Source: DASUAS01 sp963720765
GTDB lineage: Bacteria > Actinomycetota > Acidimicrobiia > IMCC26256 > DASPTH01
NCBI GenBank assembly: GCA_963720765.1
Contig: CAVRGS010000002.1
Coordinates: 496,001 to 560,000, forward strand
Length of the DNA: 64,000 bases
Direction: 5' to 3'
A program made the translations under genes and the position numbers. The notes beneath the pieces are model-generated. The model made no database searches and had not been told where the DNA came from. It was given only the letters and a program-made list of their open reading frames with translations. Of this stretch, positions 1 through 7,832 are shown in pieces. Position 1 is the stretch's first letter; every line of letters starts with the position of its first letter.

Positions 1-104
1 CCACGCTCGGGATCGACTCGTCGGCGTCGCCGGCCGCGGTCGGCTTCAACCTGTTCTTCAACACCTTGGGACGGGGAGTGCTCATCGCGCACTTCGGGCG
101 CTGA
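1..104 (+). CDS. C-terminal end of an unidentified protein (partial)
   Basis: The window opens inside a coding frame whose codons start at base 3 and whose stop is TGA at 102-104. Only 33 residues are visible. They include a hydrophobic, Phe-rich stretch and end in AHFGR. This is too little to assign a family, and I do not recognise it. The neighbouring SDR gene converges on it with a 14-base gap. Confidence 0.5.
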   Translation, partial: TLGIDSSASPAAVGFNLFFNTLGRGVLIAHFGR

Positions 105-113
105 GCGGCGCCC
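96..113. terminator. Possible bidirectional hairpin between convergent genes
   Basis: GGGCGC at 96-101 and GCGCCC at 108-113 form a perfect 6 bp stem with a 6-base loop that contains the stop codon of the upstream fragment. It lies exactly between two convergent genes. No T-run follows, so an intrinsic terminator is plausible but unproven. Confidence 0.35.
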
Positions 114-118
114 GGTCG

Positions 119-1030
119 TCAGGTCTTCGGAACGTTCCAGGGTGAGTCGGTGACGAGGTAGTCCGGCGCGCTGGCGTCGCGCATCGATGCGGCACGGGCG
201 TCGATGGTCGCCGCGTTGCGCTCGTTCGGGAGGTAGATCCAGAACTCATCGGCCAGGATCCCTTCGAGTGCGATGTCGGCGACCTCCTCGAGTGGCGCGA
301 ACACCAGCTCCTGTCCCGCGCGCTCGAGTTGTTCCACGAACGGTGTGAGCGCGTCTCGACCCTCGGGGGGTGCCTGCCCGGGCCGGGCGTAGCGCTCGGG
401 CCGATTGCGCCCTGGTCGCCAGATGCCGGTCGGCAGCGCACCGGGGGTGCGTGTCGAAGGAAGGAGCAACGACACCTGCACGGGGACCGCGGCGGCCCGC
501 ATCTGACCCCAGAGGCACTCGGTGATGTTGGTGACCGCGGCCTTCGTCGTGGAGTACACCGCGCTGTTGCTCAGTGGCGCGAACGTGCCGTTCGACGACG
601 AGGTGTTGACCACGTGGGCTGGCTCGCCCTGTTCGAGCAGCACGGGGACGAAGGCATTGATCCCGTGGATCACACCGAACACGTTGACGTCGACGGCCCA
701 GCGCCAGTCGTTCACGTGATGCTCCCACAGCGCACCATCGGAGCCGGATGGGATCCCCGCGTTGTTGCACACGAGGTGCACCGCGCCGAACCGCTCGAGG
801 GTCGCGTCGCGCAGGTGCTCGACCGACGCGAGCTGCGAGACGTCGGTGGGTACACCGAGCACTTCGCCGGTCCGGGCCGAGAGCTCGTCGACGGTCGAGC
901 TGAGCAGTGACTCGTCGATGTCGGCGAGCACGACCCGCATGCCTGCAGCCAAGAACCGCTCTCCGAGGGCCCGCCCGATTCCGCCGCCGCCGCCGGTGAC
1001 GACGGCGGTCTTGCCCTCGAGGTCCTGCAC
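119..1030 (-). CDS. SDR family NAD(P)-dependent oxidoreductase
   Basis: This is a classical short-chain dehydrogenase/reductase of 303 residues. The Rossmann glycine motif TGGGGGIG is near residue 12, the acidic stretch ADIDE near 36-40 suggests NAD(H) preference, NNAG is at 89-92, and the likely catalytic residues are Ser145, Tyr159 and Lys163 (YSTTK). I chose the GTG at 1030 because TACCGT lies exactly 6 bases upstream on the minus strand, which fits a leaderless transcript, and because the domain starts directly there. A longer reading from 1066 adds 12 residues unlike the family. The gene is divergent from the amidohydrolase operon. The substrate cannot be told from sequence. Confidence 0.85.
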   Translation of the reverse strand: MQDLEGKTAVVTGGGGGIGRALGERFLAAGMRVVLADIDESLLSSTVDELSARTGEVLGVPTDVSQLASVEHLRDATLERFGAVHLVCNNAGIPSGSDGALWEHHVNDWRWAVDVNVFGVIHGINAFVPVLLEQGEPAHVVNTSSSNGTFAPLSNSAVYSTTKAAVTNITECLWGQMRAAAVPVQVSLLLPSTRTPGALPTGIWRPGRNRPERYARPGQAPPEGRDALTPFVEQLERAGQELVFAPLEEVADIALEGILADEFWIYLPNERNAATIDARAASMRDASAPDYLVTDSPWNVPKT

Positions 1031-1036
1031 GCCAGT

Positions 1037-1042
1037 ACGGTA
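1037..1042 (-). promoter_or_regulatory. -10 element TACCGT for leaderless SDR transcript
   Basis: The minus strand reads TACCGT, then 6 bases, then the GTG start at 1030. The same TAnnnT-N6-7-start arrangement precedes several other genes here, and it decides the start of this one. Confidence 0.5.
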
Positions 1043-1085
1043 ACGAGGAAAGCGCGACTGCCGCAACGAACCTGGGGGGATCGCC

Positions 1086-2288
1086 GTGGACCGCTACGTC
1101 GTCATCTCGGCCGACTGTCACGCCGGGGCCGACCTGCTCCAGTACCGGCCCTACCTGGAAGCGCGATATCAGGACACCTTCGACGAATGGGCGTCCACGT
1201 TCGTGAGCCCGTACGGCGACCTCGTACGACCCGACGCCGATCGCAACTGGGACAGCTCGCGTCGCATGCGCGAGTTGGAGGCCGACGGCGTGGTCGCCGA
1301 GATCGTCTACCCGAACACGATTCCGCCGTTCTACGCGCGCGGTGCGCTCGTGGCGACCGCGCCGACCGCGGCCGACTTCGAGCTGCGCCTCGCCGGGCTC
1401 CGCGCGCACAACCGCTGGCTCGCAGCGTGGTGCGCCGAGTACCCCGCTCGCCGCGCGGGTGTGGGACAGATCCTGCTCAACGACGTCGACGAAGCGGTGC
1501 GCGACGTGCACTGGATCGCCGACCACGACCTGCGCGGTGGCGTGCTCCTGCCGGGCGTGCCTCCCGACGCACCGATCCCGCCGCTGCATTCGCACGAGTA
1601 CGACCCCGTGTGGCGCGCGTGCGAGGAGCGCGGCGTGGTGCTGAACGCACACGGAGGAAGCAGCTCCCCCGACTACGGCGAGCACGCGGCGTCGTTGTCG
1701 TTGTGGCTGGTCGAGGCGGCGTGGTTCTCGCACCGTCCCTTGTGGACGTTCATCCTCTCGGGCGTGTTCGACCGGTTCCCGAAGTTGCGCCTCGTGCTGG
1801 CCGAGCAGGGCAGCGGCTGGATCGGTGAGGCACTCGACGTGATGGACAACCTCTACGGCCAGCTGTCGCGGGGCAACGTCGGCGTGATGCGCTTCGAACA
1901 TCCGCAGCTGCTGGACAAGATGCCGAGTGCGTACTGGCAGTCGAACTGCGCGGTGGCAGCCAGCTTCCTGCACCGCAACGATTGTGAGCGCAGGGCGCGG
2001 ATCGGTGTCGACCACGTCATGTGGGGGAGCGACTATCCCCACGACGAAGGCACCGCGCCGTACTCCGACGAGGCGATCCGTCTCACGTTCGCGGGCGTTC
2101 CCGAGCACGAGGTGCGCGCGATGCTCGGGGAGAACGCCGCGCGGGTCTACGACTTCGACCTCGCAGCGCTCGAATCGCTCGCCGCGCGAGTCGGCCCGCG
2201 GGTGGTCGACGTCGCCGCCGGTCTCGATGCCGTTCCTGCCGACGCGACGAGCATGGCTTTCCGGGACGTCGCCCCGGCGAACGTGTGA
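1086..2288 (+). CDS. Amidohydrolase family protein (amidohydrolase 2 type)
   Basis: The protein has 400 residues and starts at GTG 1086 with a GGGGGA ribosome site just upstream. It belongs to the amidohydrolase_2 (PF04909) TIM-barrel group, which holds metal-dependent hydrolases and decarboxylases. The N-terminal SADCHAG motif (about 9-14) corresponds to the metal-binding start of the barrel; NAHGG sits mid-protein, and WGSDYPHDEG near the C-terminus carries the family's late Asp. It is the first gene of a three-gene operon. The next gene is a paralogue and overlaps its stop if the GTG at 2285 is used. The substrate is unknown; pairing with an acetoacetate-decarboxylase-like gene suggests breakdown of a cyclic or aromatic acid (inference). 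Confidence 0.85.
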   Translation: MDRYVVISADCHAGADLLQYRPYLEARYQDTFDEWASTFVSPYGDLVRPDADRNWDSSRRMRELEADGVVAEIVYPNTIPPFYARGALVATAPTAADFELRLAGLRAHNRWLAAWCAEYPARRAGVGQILLNDVDEAVRDVHWIADHDLRGGVLLPGVPPDAPIPPLHSHEYDPVWRACEERGVVLNAHGGSSSPDYGEHAASLSLWLVEAAWFSHRPLWTFILSGVFDRFPKLRLVLAEQGSGWIGEALDVMDNLYGQLSRGNVGVMRFEHPQLLDKMPSAYWQSNCAVAASFLHRNDCERRARIGVDHVMWGSDYPHDEGTAPYSDEAIRLTFAGVPEHEVRAMLGENAARVYDFDLAALESLAARVGPRVVDVAAGLDAVPADATSMAFRDVAPANV

Positions 2289-2299
2289 GCGCGGCTGGT

Positions 2300-3625
2300 A
2301 TGCAGCCGTATCTCGTCATCTCCGCCGATTGCCACGCGGGCCCGGACGCGCCGGCGTACCGCGAGTACCTCGATGCTTCGTACCGCGACGACTTCGACGC
2401 CGAGCTGGCGGAGCGTCAACGCCTGATCGACGAGCGCCGGGCCGCAGCCCAAGCCGCGGGTGACTTCGTCGGTGACGACGAGTTCCAGACGGAGTGGTTC
2501 GGTGAGGACGACGAAGGCAACAGCCTGCACGAAGTGGGACTGCGCGGCGGTTGGGACGCCGCAACACGGGATCGTGAGCTCGATCGCGACGGCGTGACCG
2601 CCGAGGTCGTGTTCCCGGGGCCCGACGCGGTCACCGGCACGATGGGTGCACCGTTCGGTGCCGGGTTCAACCCGGTCGTGACCCACAGCCCCGACCACCT
2701 CCTCGCGGGAGCCCGCGCGTACAACCGGTGGGCGGCGCAGCTGTGCGGCGAGAGCCCCGAGCGACGCGCCGGGTTGATCGTCGCCCCCATCCTCGACGAC
2801 CTCGAGGGCGCGATCGCCGAGATCCGTCGGGCGCAGGCCGACGGCCTCACCGGCGGCGTGATCATCCCGCCGCGCTGGGACGGCCACGACTCGTACACGA
2901 GCTACCGCTACGACGCGGTGTGGGCGGTGTGCGAGGAGCTCTCGCTCCCGGTGCACTGCCACTCCGGTCCTGCGCCGCGCGACGACTACGGCGAGGTCAG
3001 TGGTTGGATGAGCGTCTACGGCTACGAGACCGTCTTCTTCACCGCTCGCCCGCTCTGGTTCATGCTGCTCACCGGCGTGTTCGAGCGGTTCCCCGGCCTG
3101 AAGCTGGCGGTCACCGAAGCGGGTTGCTTCTGGGCCGCCGACCTGCTCTGGCGAGTCGACATGATGGCCAGCCGCGAGCACGGGATGCGCAAGATGGTGA
3201 ACACCCGCGGGATGCTCACCATGCTGCCGAGCGAGTACTTCGACCGCAACGTGAAGATCGGCGCGTCGAACACCAGGCGTCGTGAGCTCGGCCGTCGCTA
3301 CGAGATCGGCGTGGACAACATCATGTGGGGCAACGACTTCCCCCACCCGGAGGGCACGTGGCCCTACACGCGCGAGTTCCTGCGCGACCGGTTCTGGGAC
3401 ATCCCCGTCGACGAGACCGAGCGGATCCTCGGGGGCAACCAGGTCGACTTCTACGGATTCGACGTCGGTCGGCTCCGCCCGATCGCCGACCGCATCGGTC
3501 CGACGCCCGCCGACTTGGGCCAGACCGACCCACCGGCGGTCGAGAAGAAGTGGGAGCCCTACCGACGCGCCGGGCGACCGTGGCTGACCGGTGTCGAGGC
3601 CGGTGCGTCGCTGACCGACGCCTGA
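2300..3625 (+). CDS. Amidohydrolase family protein, paralogue of the upstream gene
   Basis: The protein has 441 residues from ATG 2300, where MQPYLVISADCHAG aligns directly with the start of its upstream neighbour. An alternative GTG at 2285 overlaps the upstream stop (GTGA) and would add five residues by translational coupling. The same landmarks are present: SADCHAG at the N-terminus, HCHSGP mid-protein and WGNDFPHPEGTW late. It differs by an acidic insert near residues 30-75 (QRLIDERRAAAQ...FGEDDEGNS). The tandem pair with divergent inserts could form a heteromer or act on successive substrates. Two steps of one pathway is an inference. Confidence 0.85.
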   Translation: MQPYLVISADCHAGPDAPAYREYLDASYRDDFDAELAERQRLIDERRAAAQAAGDFVGDDEFQTEWFGEDDEGNSLHEVGLRGGWDAATRDRELDRDGVTAEVVFPGPDAVTGTMGAPFGAGFNPVVTHSPDHLLAGARAYNRWAAQLCGESPERRAGLIVAPILDDLEGAIAEIRRAQADGLTGGVIIPPRWDGHDSYTSYRYDAVWAVCEELSLPVHCHSGPAPRDDYGEVSGWMSVYGYETVFFTARPLWFMLLTGVFERFPGLKLAVTEAGCFWAADLLWRVDMMASREHGMRKMVNTRGMLTMLPSEYFDRNVKIGASNTRRRELGRRYEIGVDNIMWGNDFPHPEGTWPYTREFLRDRFWDIPVDETERILGGNQVDFYGFDVGRLRPIADRIGPTPADLGQTDPPAVEKKWEPYRRAGRPWLTGVEAGASLTDA

Positions 3626-3643
3626 GCGAAGGGGAGGAGCACG

Positions 3644-4390
3644 ATGACACCACCGAACCGTTGGATCCAGGACGCGGCACCAAAGCACGACGGGCTGGTG
3701 CCGTATCCGGCGAACGCACGGCTCGAGGTGACGTACCTCACCGATCCCGAGCTGCACGCGCAGGTGCTGCCGCCGCCGCTCGGCCCGGCGCCGGAGCCGC
3801 GAGTCCGGGTGCACTTCACGCGCATCGAGGTCGACGGCCACCTGCACGAGATCGTGTGCTCCTTCCTGCTCGACGCGACCTACGCCGGTGGGGTCGGACA
3901 GTTCTGTGCGGTGATGCCCATCGACCTCGAGACCGCGGTGTCCCCGAGTCGCGAGACCTACGGCGAGCCGAAGAAGTTGGCGCACCTCGAGTTCGAGCGC
4001 GAGGGCGACCGGGTGCGCGCCAGCGTCACGCGCCAGGGCGTCACCATCATCGAAGTGGCGGGCGACGTCACCGCGGCGCTGCCCGTGCCGGCGCCCTACG
4101 ACGTGCGGCAGTTCTGGTACAAGTTCCTGCCCGCGGTCTCGGGTGAGGGGTTCGACGCGGGGCCGTTCCTCGTGACCCTGCACCAGACGATGAAGCCCGA
4201 GACGTGTGAGCGCGTCGACGGCAAGCTGGTGTTGCGTGACCTGCCCGGCACTCCGGTCGCCGATCTCCCCGTGCTCCAGATGGAGAGCTGCCGGTTCATG
4301 ATGACGTCGTCAGAGTTCTTCCACGTGCTCGAGGACGTCGAGATCGACCCGGTGGAGTACTCGCGTCACGTGCGCGTGCAGTACACGTGA
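3644..4390 (+). CDS. Acetoacetate decarboxylase family protein
   Basis: The protein has 248 residues; an AGGAG-type ribosome site precedes ATG 3644, 18 bases after the upstream stop. It fits the acetoacetate decarboxylase fold (PF06314): a conserved Arg-rich N-terminal strand, a central QFCAVM segment, and the signature ETYGEPKK near residues 105-112. The adjacent lysines occupy the place of the Schiff-base lysine pair of the family. Many homologues are not true acetoacetate decarboxylases but related lyases or aldolases. It is the last gene of the operon with the two amidohydrolases and overlaps nothing downstream. The gene on the other strand converges 3 bases later. Confidence 0.8.
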   Translation: MTPPNRWIQDAAPKHDGLVPYPANARLEVTYLTDPELHAQVLPPPLGPAPEPRVRVHFTRIEVDGHLHEIVCSFLLDATYAGGVGQFCAVMPIDLETAVSPSRETYGEPKKLAHLEFEREGDRVRASVTRQGVTIIEVAGDVTAALPVPAPYDVRQFWYKFLPAVSGEGFDAGPFLVTLHQTMKPETCERVDGKLVLRDLPGTPVADLPVLQMESCRFMMTSSEFFHVLEDVEIDPVEYSRHVRVQYT

Positions 4391-4393
4391 CGA

Positions 4394-5224
4394 TCAGCTG
4401 CGGAGCTTGGCGAGCAGTCGCAGCATCTCCAGGTAGAGCCACACCAGCGTGACCATGATCCCGAACGCGCCGTACCACTCCATGTACTTCGGCGCGCCGC
4501 TCTTCGAAGCCTGGGCGATGAACTCGTAGTCGAGGAACAGGTTCAGCGAGGCGATCACGCACACGACCACGCTGAACGCGATCCCGAACAGACTGGGCGA
4601 GTTCCAGAAGACCATGTCGACGCCGACGAACGACAGGATCGCGGCGAACAGGTACAGCAGGAAGACGCCGACCGTGGCACCGATCACGACCATCTGGAAC
4701 TTCTTGGTGACCTTCACCACGCCGAACACGTAGAGGGCGAGTGTGGCGAAGAACACGGCAACGGTGGCGAGGATCGCCTGGAACACGATGCCGTCCCACC
4801 GCACCTCGAACGCCTTCGAGATGACGCCGAGGAAGATGCCCTCGGCGACCGCGTAGAGCGGTGCCAGGAACGGCGACGCCTTGGGCTTGAAGATGCACAC
4901 CATCGCCAGGCCGAACCCGACGAACAGCGCGATCCACGACCAGCCAGGGATCTCGACGGTCTGGCTGACGAGGCCGGTGCTGGAGATGGTCGTCTTGGCG
5001 TCCGGCGTCTGCGACCATCCGAAGGCACCGCCGGCGAGCACGATCAGGAAGAGGATGAACGTCTTGGCGAACGCCCCGTTCGCGGTCATGTGCGAGACGC
5101 GTGTCGGCGGCGGCGCCGCGCCCGTCGCCTCGGCGTGCGCCAGTTCGACCGGGGCCGCCCAGCCGGCTTCGTCTTCCTTGGCGATCGTCTCGAAGCGCTT
5201 CTGCGAGAGCGCGGGATTGGCCAT
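4394..5224 (-). CDS. Bax inhibitor-1/YccA-like family membrane protein
   Basis: The protein has 276 residues from ATG 5224, with an AGGGGA ribosome site about 6 bases upstream. A soluble N-terminus of about 50 residues is followed by seven hydrophobic segments, typical of the actinobacterial Bax1-I group (PF12811). Landmarks include GWSWIALFVGFG, YAVAEGIFLG and, near the C-terminus, LNLFLDYEFI with the two acidic residues typical of the family's proton/calcium site. Such proteins sit in the cytoplasmic membrane; some relatives act as pH-sensitive calcium leak channels. It is divergent from guaA. A minus-strand TAGCCT at 5257-5262 is a possible -10. Confidence 0.85.
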   Translation of the reverse strand: MANPALSQKRFETIAKEDEAGWAAPVELAHAEATGAAPPPTRVSHMTANGAFAKTFILFLIVLAGGAFGWSQTPDAKTTISSTGLVSQTVEIPGWSWIALFVGFGLAMVCIFKPKASPFLAPLYAVAEGIFLGVISKAFEVRWDGIVFQAILATVAVFFATLALYVFGVVKVTKKFQMVVIGATVGVFLLYLFAAILSFVGVDMVFWNSPSLFGIAFSVVVCVIASLNLFLDYEFIAQASKSGAPKYMEWYGAFGIMVTLVWLYLEMLRLLAKLRS

Positions 5225-5323
5225 TGCGTCCCCTGAGGTCGGTGTCTGGAGAAAGGCTATGTCCCGGACCCAGGAGATCGGACACCGGTGAATGCAGGGG
5301 GTCGGCGAAGAGGGGTCCGGGAG

Positions 5324-5329
5324 TAGAAT
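5324..5329 (+). promoter_or_regulatory. -10 element TAGAAT for leaderless guaA
   Basis: TAGAAT is followed by exactly 6 bases and then the ATG of guaA at 5336. No ribosome-binding site is visible, so guaA is probably translated from a leaderless mRNA. Confidence 0.6.
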
Positions 5330-5335
5330 CGTCCG

Positions 5336-6922
5336 ATGAGTCACCCGACCGGCCCCGACCAGGCCGGCGACCCGGCGCTCGTCCTCGTCGTCGACTTCGG
5401 CGCCCAGTACGCGCAGCTGATCGCCCGCCGCGTGCGTGAGGCGAAGGTCTACAGCGAGATCGTGCCCCACGAGATGCCGGTGACCGAGATGCTGGCCAGG
5501 CGACCAGCCGCGGTCATCCTGTCGGGTGGTCCGGCGAGCGTCTACGCCGACGGCGCGCCGTCGATCGACCCCGCGTTGTTCGACGCCGGGGTGCCGGTGT
5601 TCGGCATCTGTTACGGCTTCCAGGCGATGGCCGAGGCGCTCGGGGGCACGGTGAAGCGCACCGAGGGCGCCGAGTTCGGTCGCACGACGGCCACGGTCGA
5701 CTCCGCCGCCGTGCTGTTCGCCGGCCAGCCCCTGCGCCAGCCGGTGTGGATGTCGCACCGCGACGCGGTCGTGGTCGCTCCGCCCGGCTTCGCGGTCACC
5801 GGGAGCACCGACGGCGCCGAGATCGCCGCCTTCGAGCACCCTGAGCGGCAGCTGTTCGGCGTGCAGTGGCACCCCGAGGTGCTGCACACCGCGCACGGCC
5901 AGACCATGCTCGAACGCTTCCTCCACGTGGGCGCACGCATCGCACCGACGTGGACCACCGCCAACATCATCGACGACGCGATCACCGAGATCCGCGAGCG
6001 AGTGGGCGACCACCACGTGCTCTGTGGCCTCTCGGGCGGCGTCGACTCCGCGGTGGCGGCCGCGCTCGTGCACCGAGCCGTCGGCGATCAGCTCACCTGC
6101 GTGTTCGTCGACCACGGATTGCTGCGCAAGGGCGAGCGCGAACAGGTGGAGCGCGACTACGTGGCGGCCACCGGCATCCGGCTCGTCACCGTCGACGCGT
6201 CGGAGAAGTTCCTGACCAAGCTCGCCGGCATCACCGACCCCGAAGCCAAGCGCAAGATCATCGGGACCGAGTTCATCCGCACCTTCGAGGAGGTGGCGGC
6301 TCAGGTCATCGCATCCGAAGGTCACGACGACATCGAGTTCCTCGTGCAGGGCACGCTCTACCCCGACGTCGTCGAGTCGGGCGGCGGCACCGGCACCGCC
6401 AACATCAAGAGCCACCACAACGTGGGTGGCCTGCCCGACGACCTGCAGTTCGAGCTCATCGAACCGCTGAAGGCCCTGTTCAAGGACGAAGTGCGCGCGG
6501 TCGGCCTCGAGCTGGGGCTGCCCGAGTCGATGGTGTGGCGTCAACCCTTCCCCGGTCCCGGCCTGGCGATCCGCATCGTCGGCGCGGTCGACGCCGAGCG
6601 TCTGCACACCGTGCGCGAAGCAGATGCCATCGCGCGCGAGGAGCTCGAAGCCGCGGGCCTCGAGCGCGACGTGTGGCAATTCCCCGTCGTGCTGCTGGCC
6701 GACGTGCGCTCCGTGGGCGTGCAAGGAGACGGGCGCACGTACGCGCACCCGATCGTGCTGCGCCCGATCACCAGCGAGGACGCCATGACGGCCGACTGGG
6801 CGCGTCTCCCCACCGAGGTGCTGGAGCGGATCTCGACCCGCATCACCAACGAGGTGGAGGACGTCAACCGGGTGGTGCTCGACATCTCGAGCAAGCCGCC
6901 CGCCACCATCGAGTGGGAGTGA
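5336..6922 (+). CDS. guaA: GMP synthase (glutamine-hydrolysing)
   Basis: The protein has 528 residues, normal for the family. It converts XMP to GMP using glutamine and ATP, the last step of guanine nucleotide synthesis in the cytoplasm. The N-terminal class I amidotransferase domain shows the nucleophile Cys92 in GICYGFQ and the His/Glu pair in QWHPEV near 178-181. The ATP pyrophosphatase domain has the P-loop LSGGVDS near 231-237. The C-terminal dimerisation domain ends in PPATIEWE, typical of GuaA. The start is fixed by the TAGAAT-N6-ATG leaderless promoter. This is the clearest housekeeping gene in the window and stands alone between divergent and convergent neighbours. Confidence 0.98.
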   Translation: MSHPTGPDQAGDPALVLVVDFGAQYAQLIARRVREAKVYSEIVPHEMPVTEMLARRPAAVILSGGPASVYADGAPSIDPALFDAGVPVFGICYGFQAMAEALGGTVKRTEGAEFGRTTATVDSAAVLFAGQPLRQPVWMSHRDAVVVAPPGFAVTGSTDGAEIAAFEHPERQLFGVQWHPEVLHTAHGQTMLERFLHVGARIAPTWTTANIIDDAITEIRERVGDHHVLCGLSGGVDSAVAAALVHRAVGDQLTCVFVDHGLLRKGEREQVERDYVAATGIRLVTVDASEKFLTKLAGITDPEAKRKIIGTEFIRTFEEVAAQVIASEGHDDIEFLVQGTLYPDVVESGGGTGTANIKSHHNVGGLPDDLQFELIEPLKALFKDEVRAVGLELGLPESMVWRQPFPGPGLAIRIVGAVDAERLHTVREADAIAREELEAAGLERDVWQFPVVLLADVRSVGVQGDGRTYAHPIVLRPITSEDAMTADWARLPTEVLERISTRITNEVEDVNRVVLDISSKPPATIEWE

Positions 6923-6958
6923 GCGCTCCCGCCCTCGTTCGCGAGTGCTCGCTCTGTC

Positions 6959-7774
6959 TCAGCCTCCGGCCATGAGGCCGTGGATGGCCGCGGTCACGCC
7001 GCCGTCGACCCGCAGATCACAGCCGCTCACGAACGACGCCTGTTCGCTCACCAACCACTGCACCGCGGCCGCGATGTCCTCGGCGGTGCCGATGCGCGGC
7101 ACCGGGGAGAGGTCGAGCATGCCCTGCATCTGCTCGCCCGCGCCCTCCGTGAGCTCCTGACGGCCCATCGGCGTGGAGATGATGCCGGGGCTGATGCTGT
7201 TCACGCGACCGCCGCGTGCGCCCCACGCCACCGCCGCCTTCTCGACGCGCAGCTGGTTCACCCGCTTGGCCACGCCGTAGGTGGCACCGAAGTCGCCGAG
7301 CTCGACCTCGGCGAGCGCGTCCATCAGGCTCTCCGTCGTCGCCACGGTGAGTGCCTGCTCCTGCGCGGGTGTGAGCTGTGCCAGGTAACCGGCCATGCTG
7401 GCGATGCAGACCGCCGCCGTGCCCTCCACGACGACGTCGAGGAACGCATTGAGCACGTGGTCCGTGCCGAGCATGTCGACCTCGAGCACGCGGTCGGCCG
7501 ACGCCTGGGTCGGGGAGAGTCCGGCGGTGTGCACCAGCGCGCGCAGTCGCCCGAGCTCGCGCACGACCCCGACGAGCGCGTCGACCGACGCGCGCTCGGA
7601 CACGTCGACGCGCTGACCCACGACGGTCATGCCGTCGCCAGTGAGCTCGTCGACGACGCACTGCAACTTCGCCTCGTCGAAGTCGGCGAGCACGAGTTGC
7701 CGGCCACCACCCAGGCGGCGCGCGCACGCCACACCCATCCCCCCGACACCGGTGACCACCGCGACGTCCGTCAT
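6959..7774 (-). CDS. SDR family oxidoreductase
   Basis: The protein has 271 residues from ATG 7774. It is a short-chain dehydrogenase with a slightly degenerate glycine motif (VTGVGGMG, residues 8-15), the acidic ADFDE after strand 2, HTAG in place of the usual NNAG, and YGVAKR as the catalytic Tyr/Lys motif. PGIISTPMG and the C-terminal GCDLRVDGGVTA are typical of the family. The missing second Gly and the HTAG change suggest a diverged or specialised member, perhaps a hydroxysteroid-dehydrogenase-like enzyme. It is divergent from the secreted serine hydrolase and convergent with guaA. Confidence 0.85.
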   Translation of the reverse strand: MTDVAVVTGVGGMGVACARRLGGGRQLVLADFDEAKLQCVVDELTGDGMTVVGQRVDVSERASVDALVGVVRELGRLRALVHTAGLSPTQASADRVLEVDMLGTDHVLNAFLDVVVEGTAAVCIASMAGYLAQLTPAQEQALTVATTESLMDALAEVELGDFGATYGVAKRVNQLRVEKAAVAWGARGGRVNSISPGIISTPMGRQELTEGAGEQMQGMLDLSPVPRIGTAEDIAAAVQWLVSEQASFVSGCDLRVDGGVTAAIHGLMAGG

Positions 7775-7820
7775 GCGGGTGACCCTACGACAACGCGCGG
7801 TGAGAACACAGTGGTCCCGG

Positions 7821-7826
7821 TAGGGT
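7821..7826 (+). promoter_or_regulatory. -10 element TAGGGT for leaderless serine hydrolase
   Basis: TAGGGT is followed by 6 bases and then ATG 7833. It has the same geometry as the guaA promoter. Confidence 0.55.
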
Positions 7827-7832
7827 CTCCGG

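Noticed and set aside
246..2108. Long open frame of about 620 codons antisense to the amidohydrolase region
   Set aside because: It is extremely rich in Arg, His and Val and shows no domain; the opposite strand has strong family motifs. It is a shadow caused by high GC and codon periodicity, as are many other long antisense frames here.
2147..4183. Antisense frame of about 680 codons across the second amidohydrolase and the decarboxylase-like gene
   Set aside because: No motif, no ribosome site, composition typical of shadow frames.
6941..6952. GCGAG-TG-CTCGC stem after guaA as terminator
   Set aside because: The stem is 5 bp with a 2-base loop, and no T-run follows. It cannot be told from chance in such GC-rich DNA.
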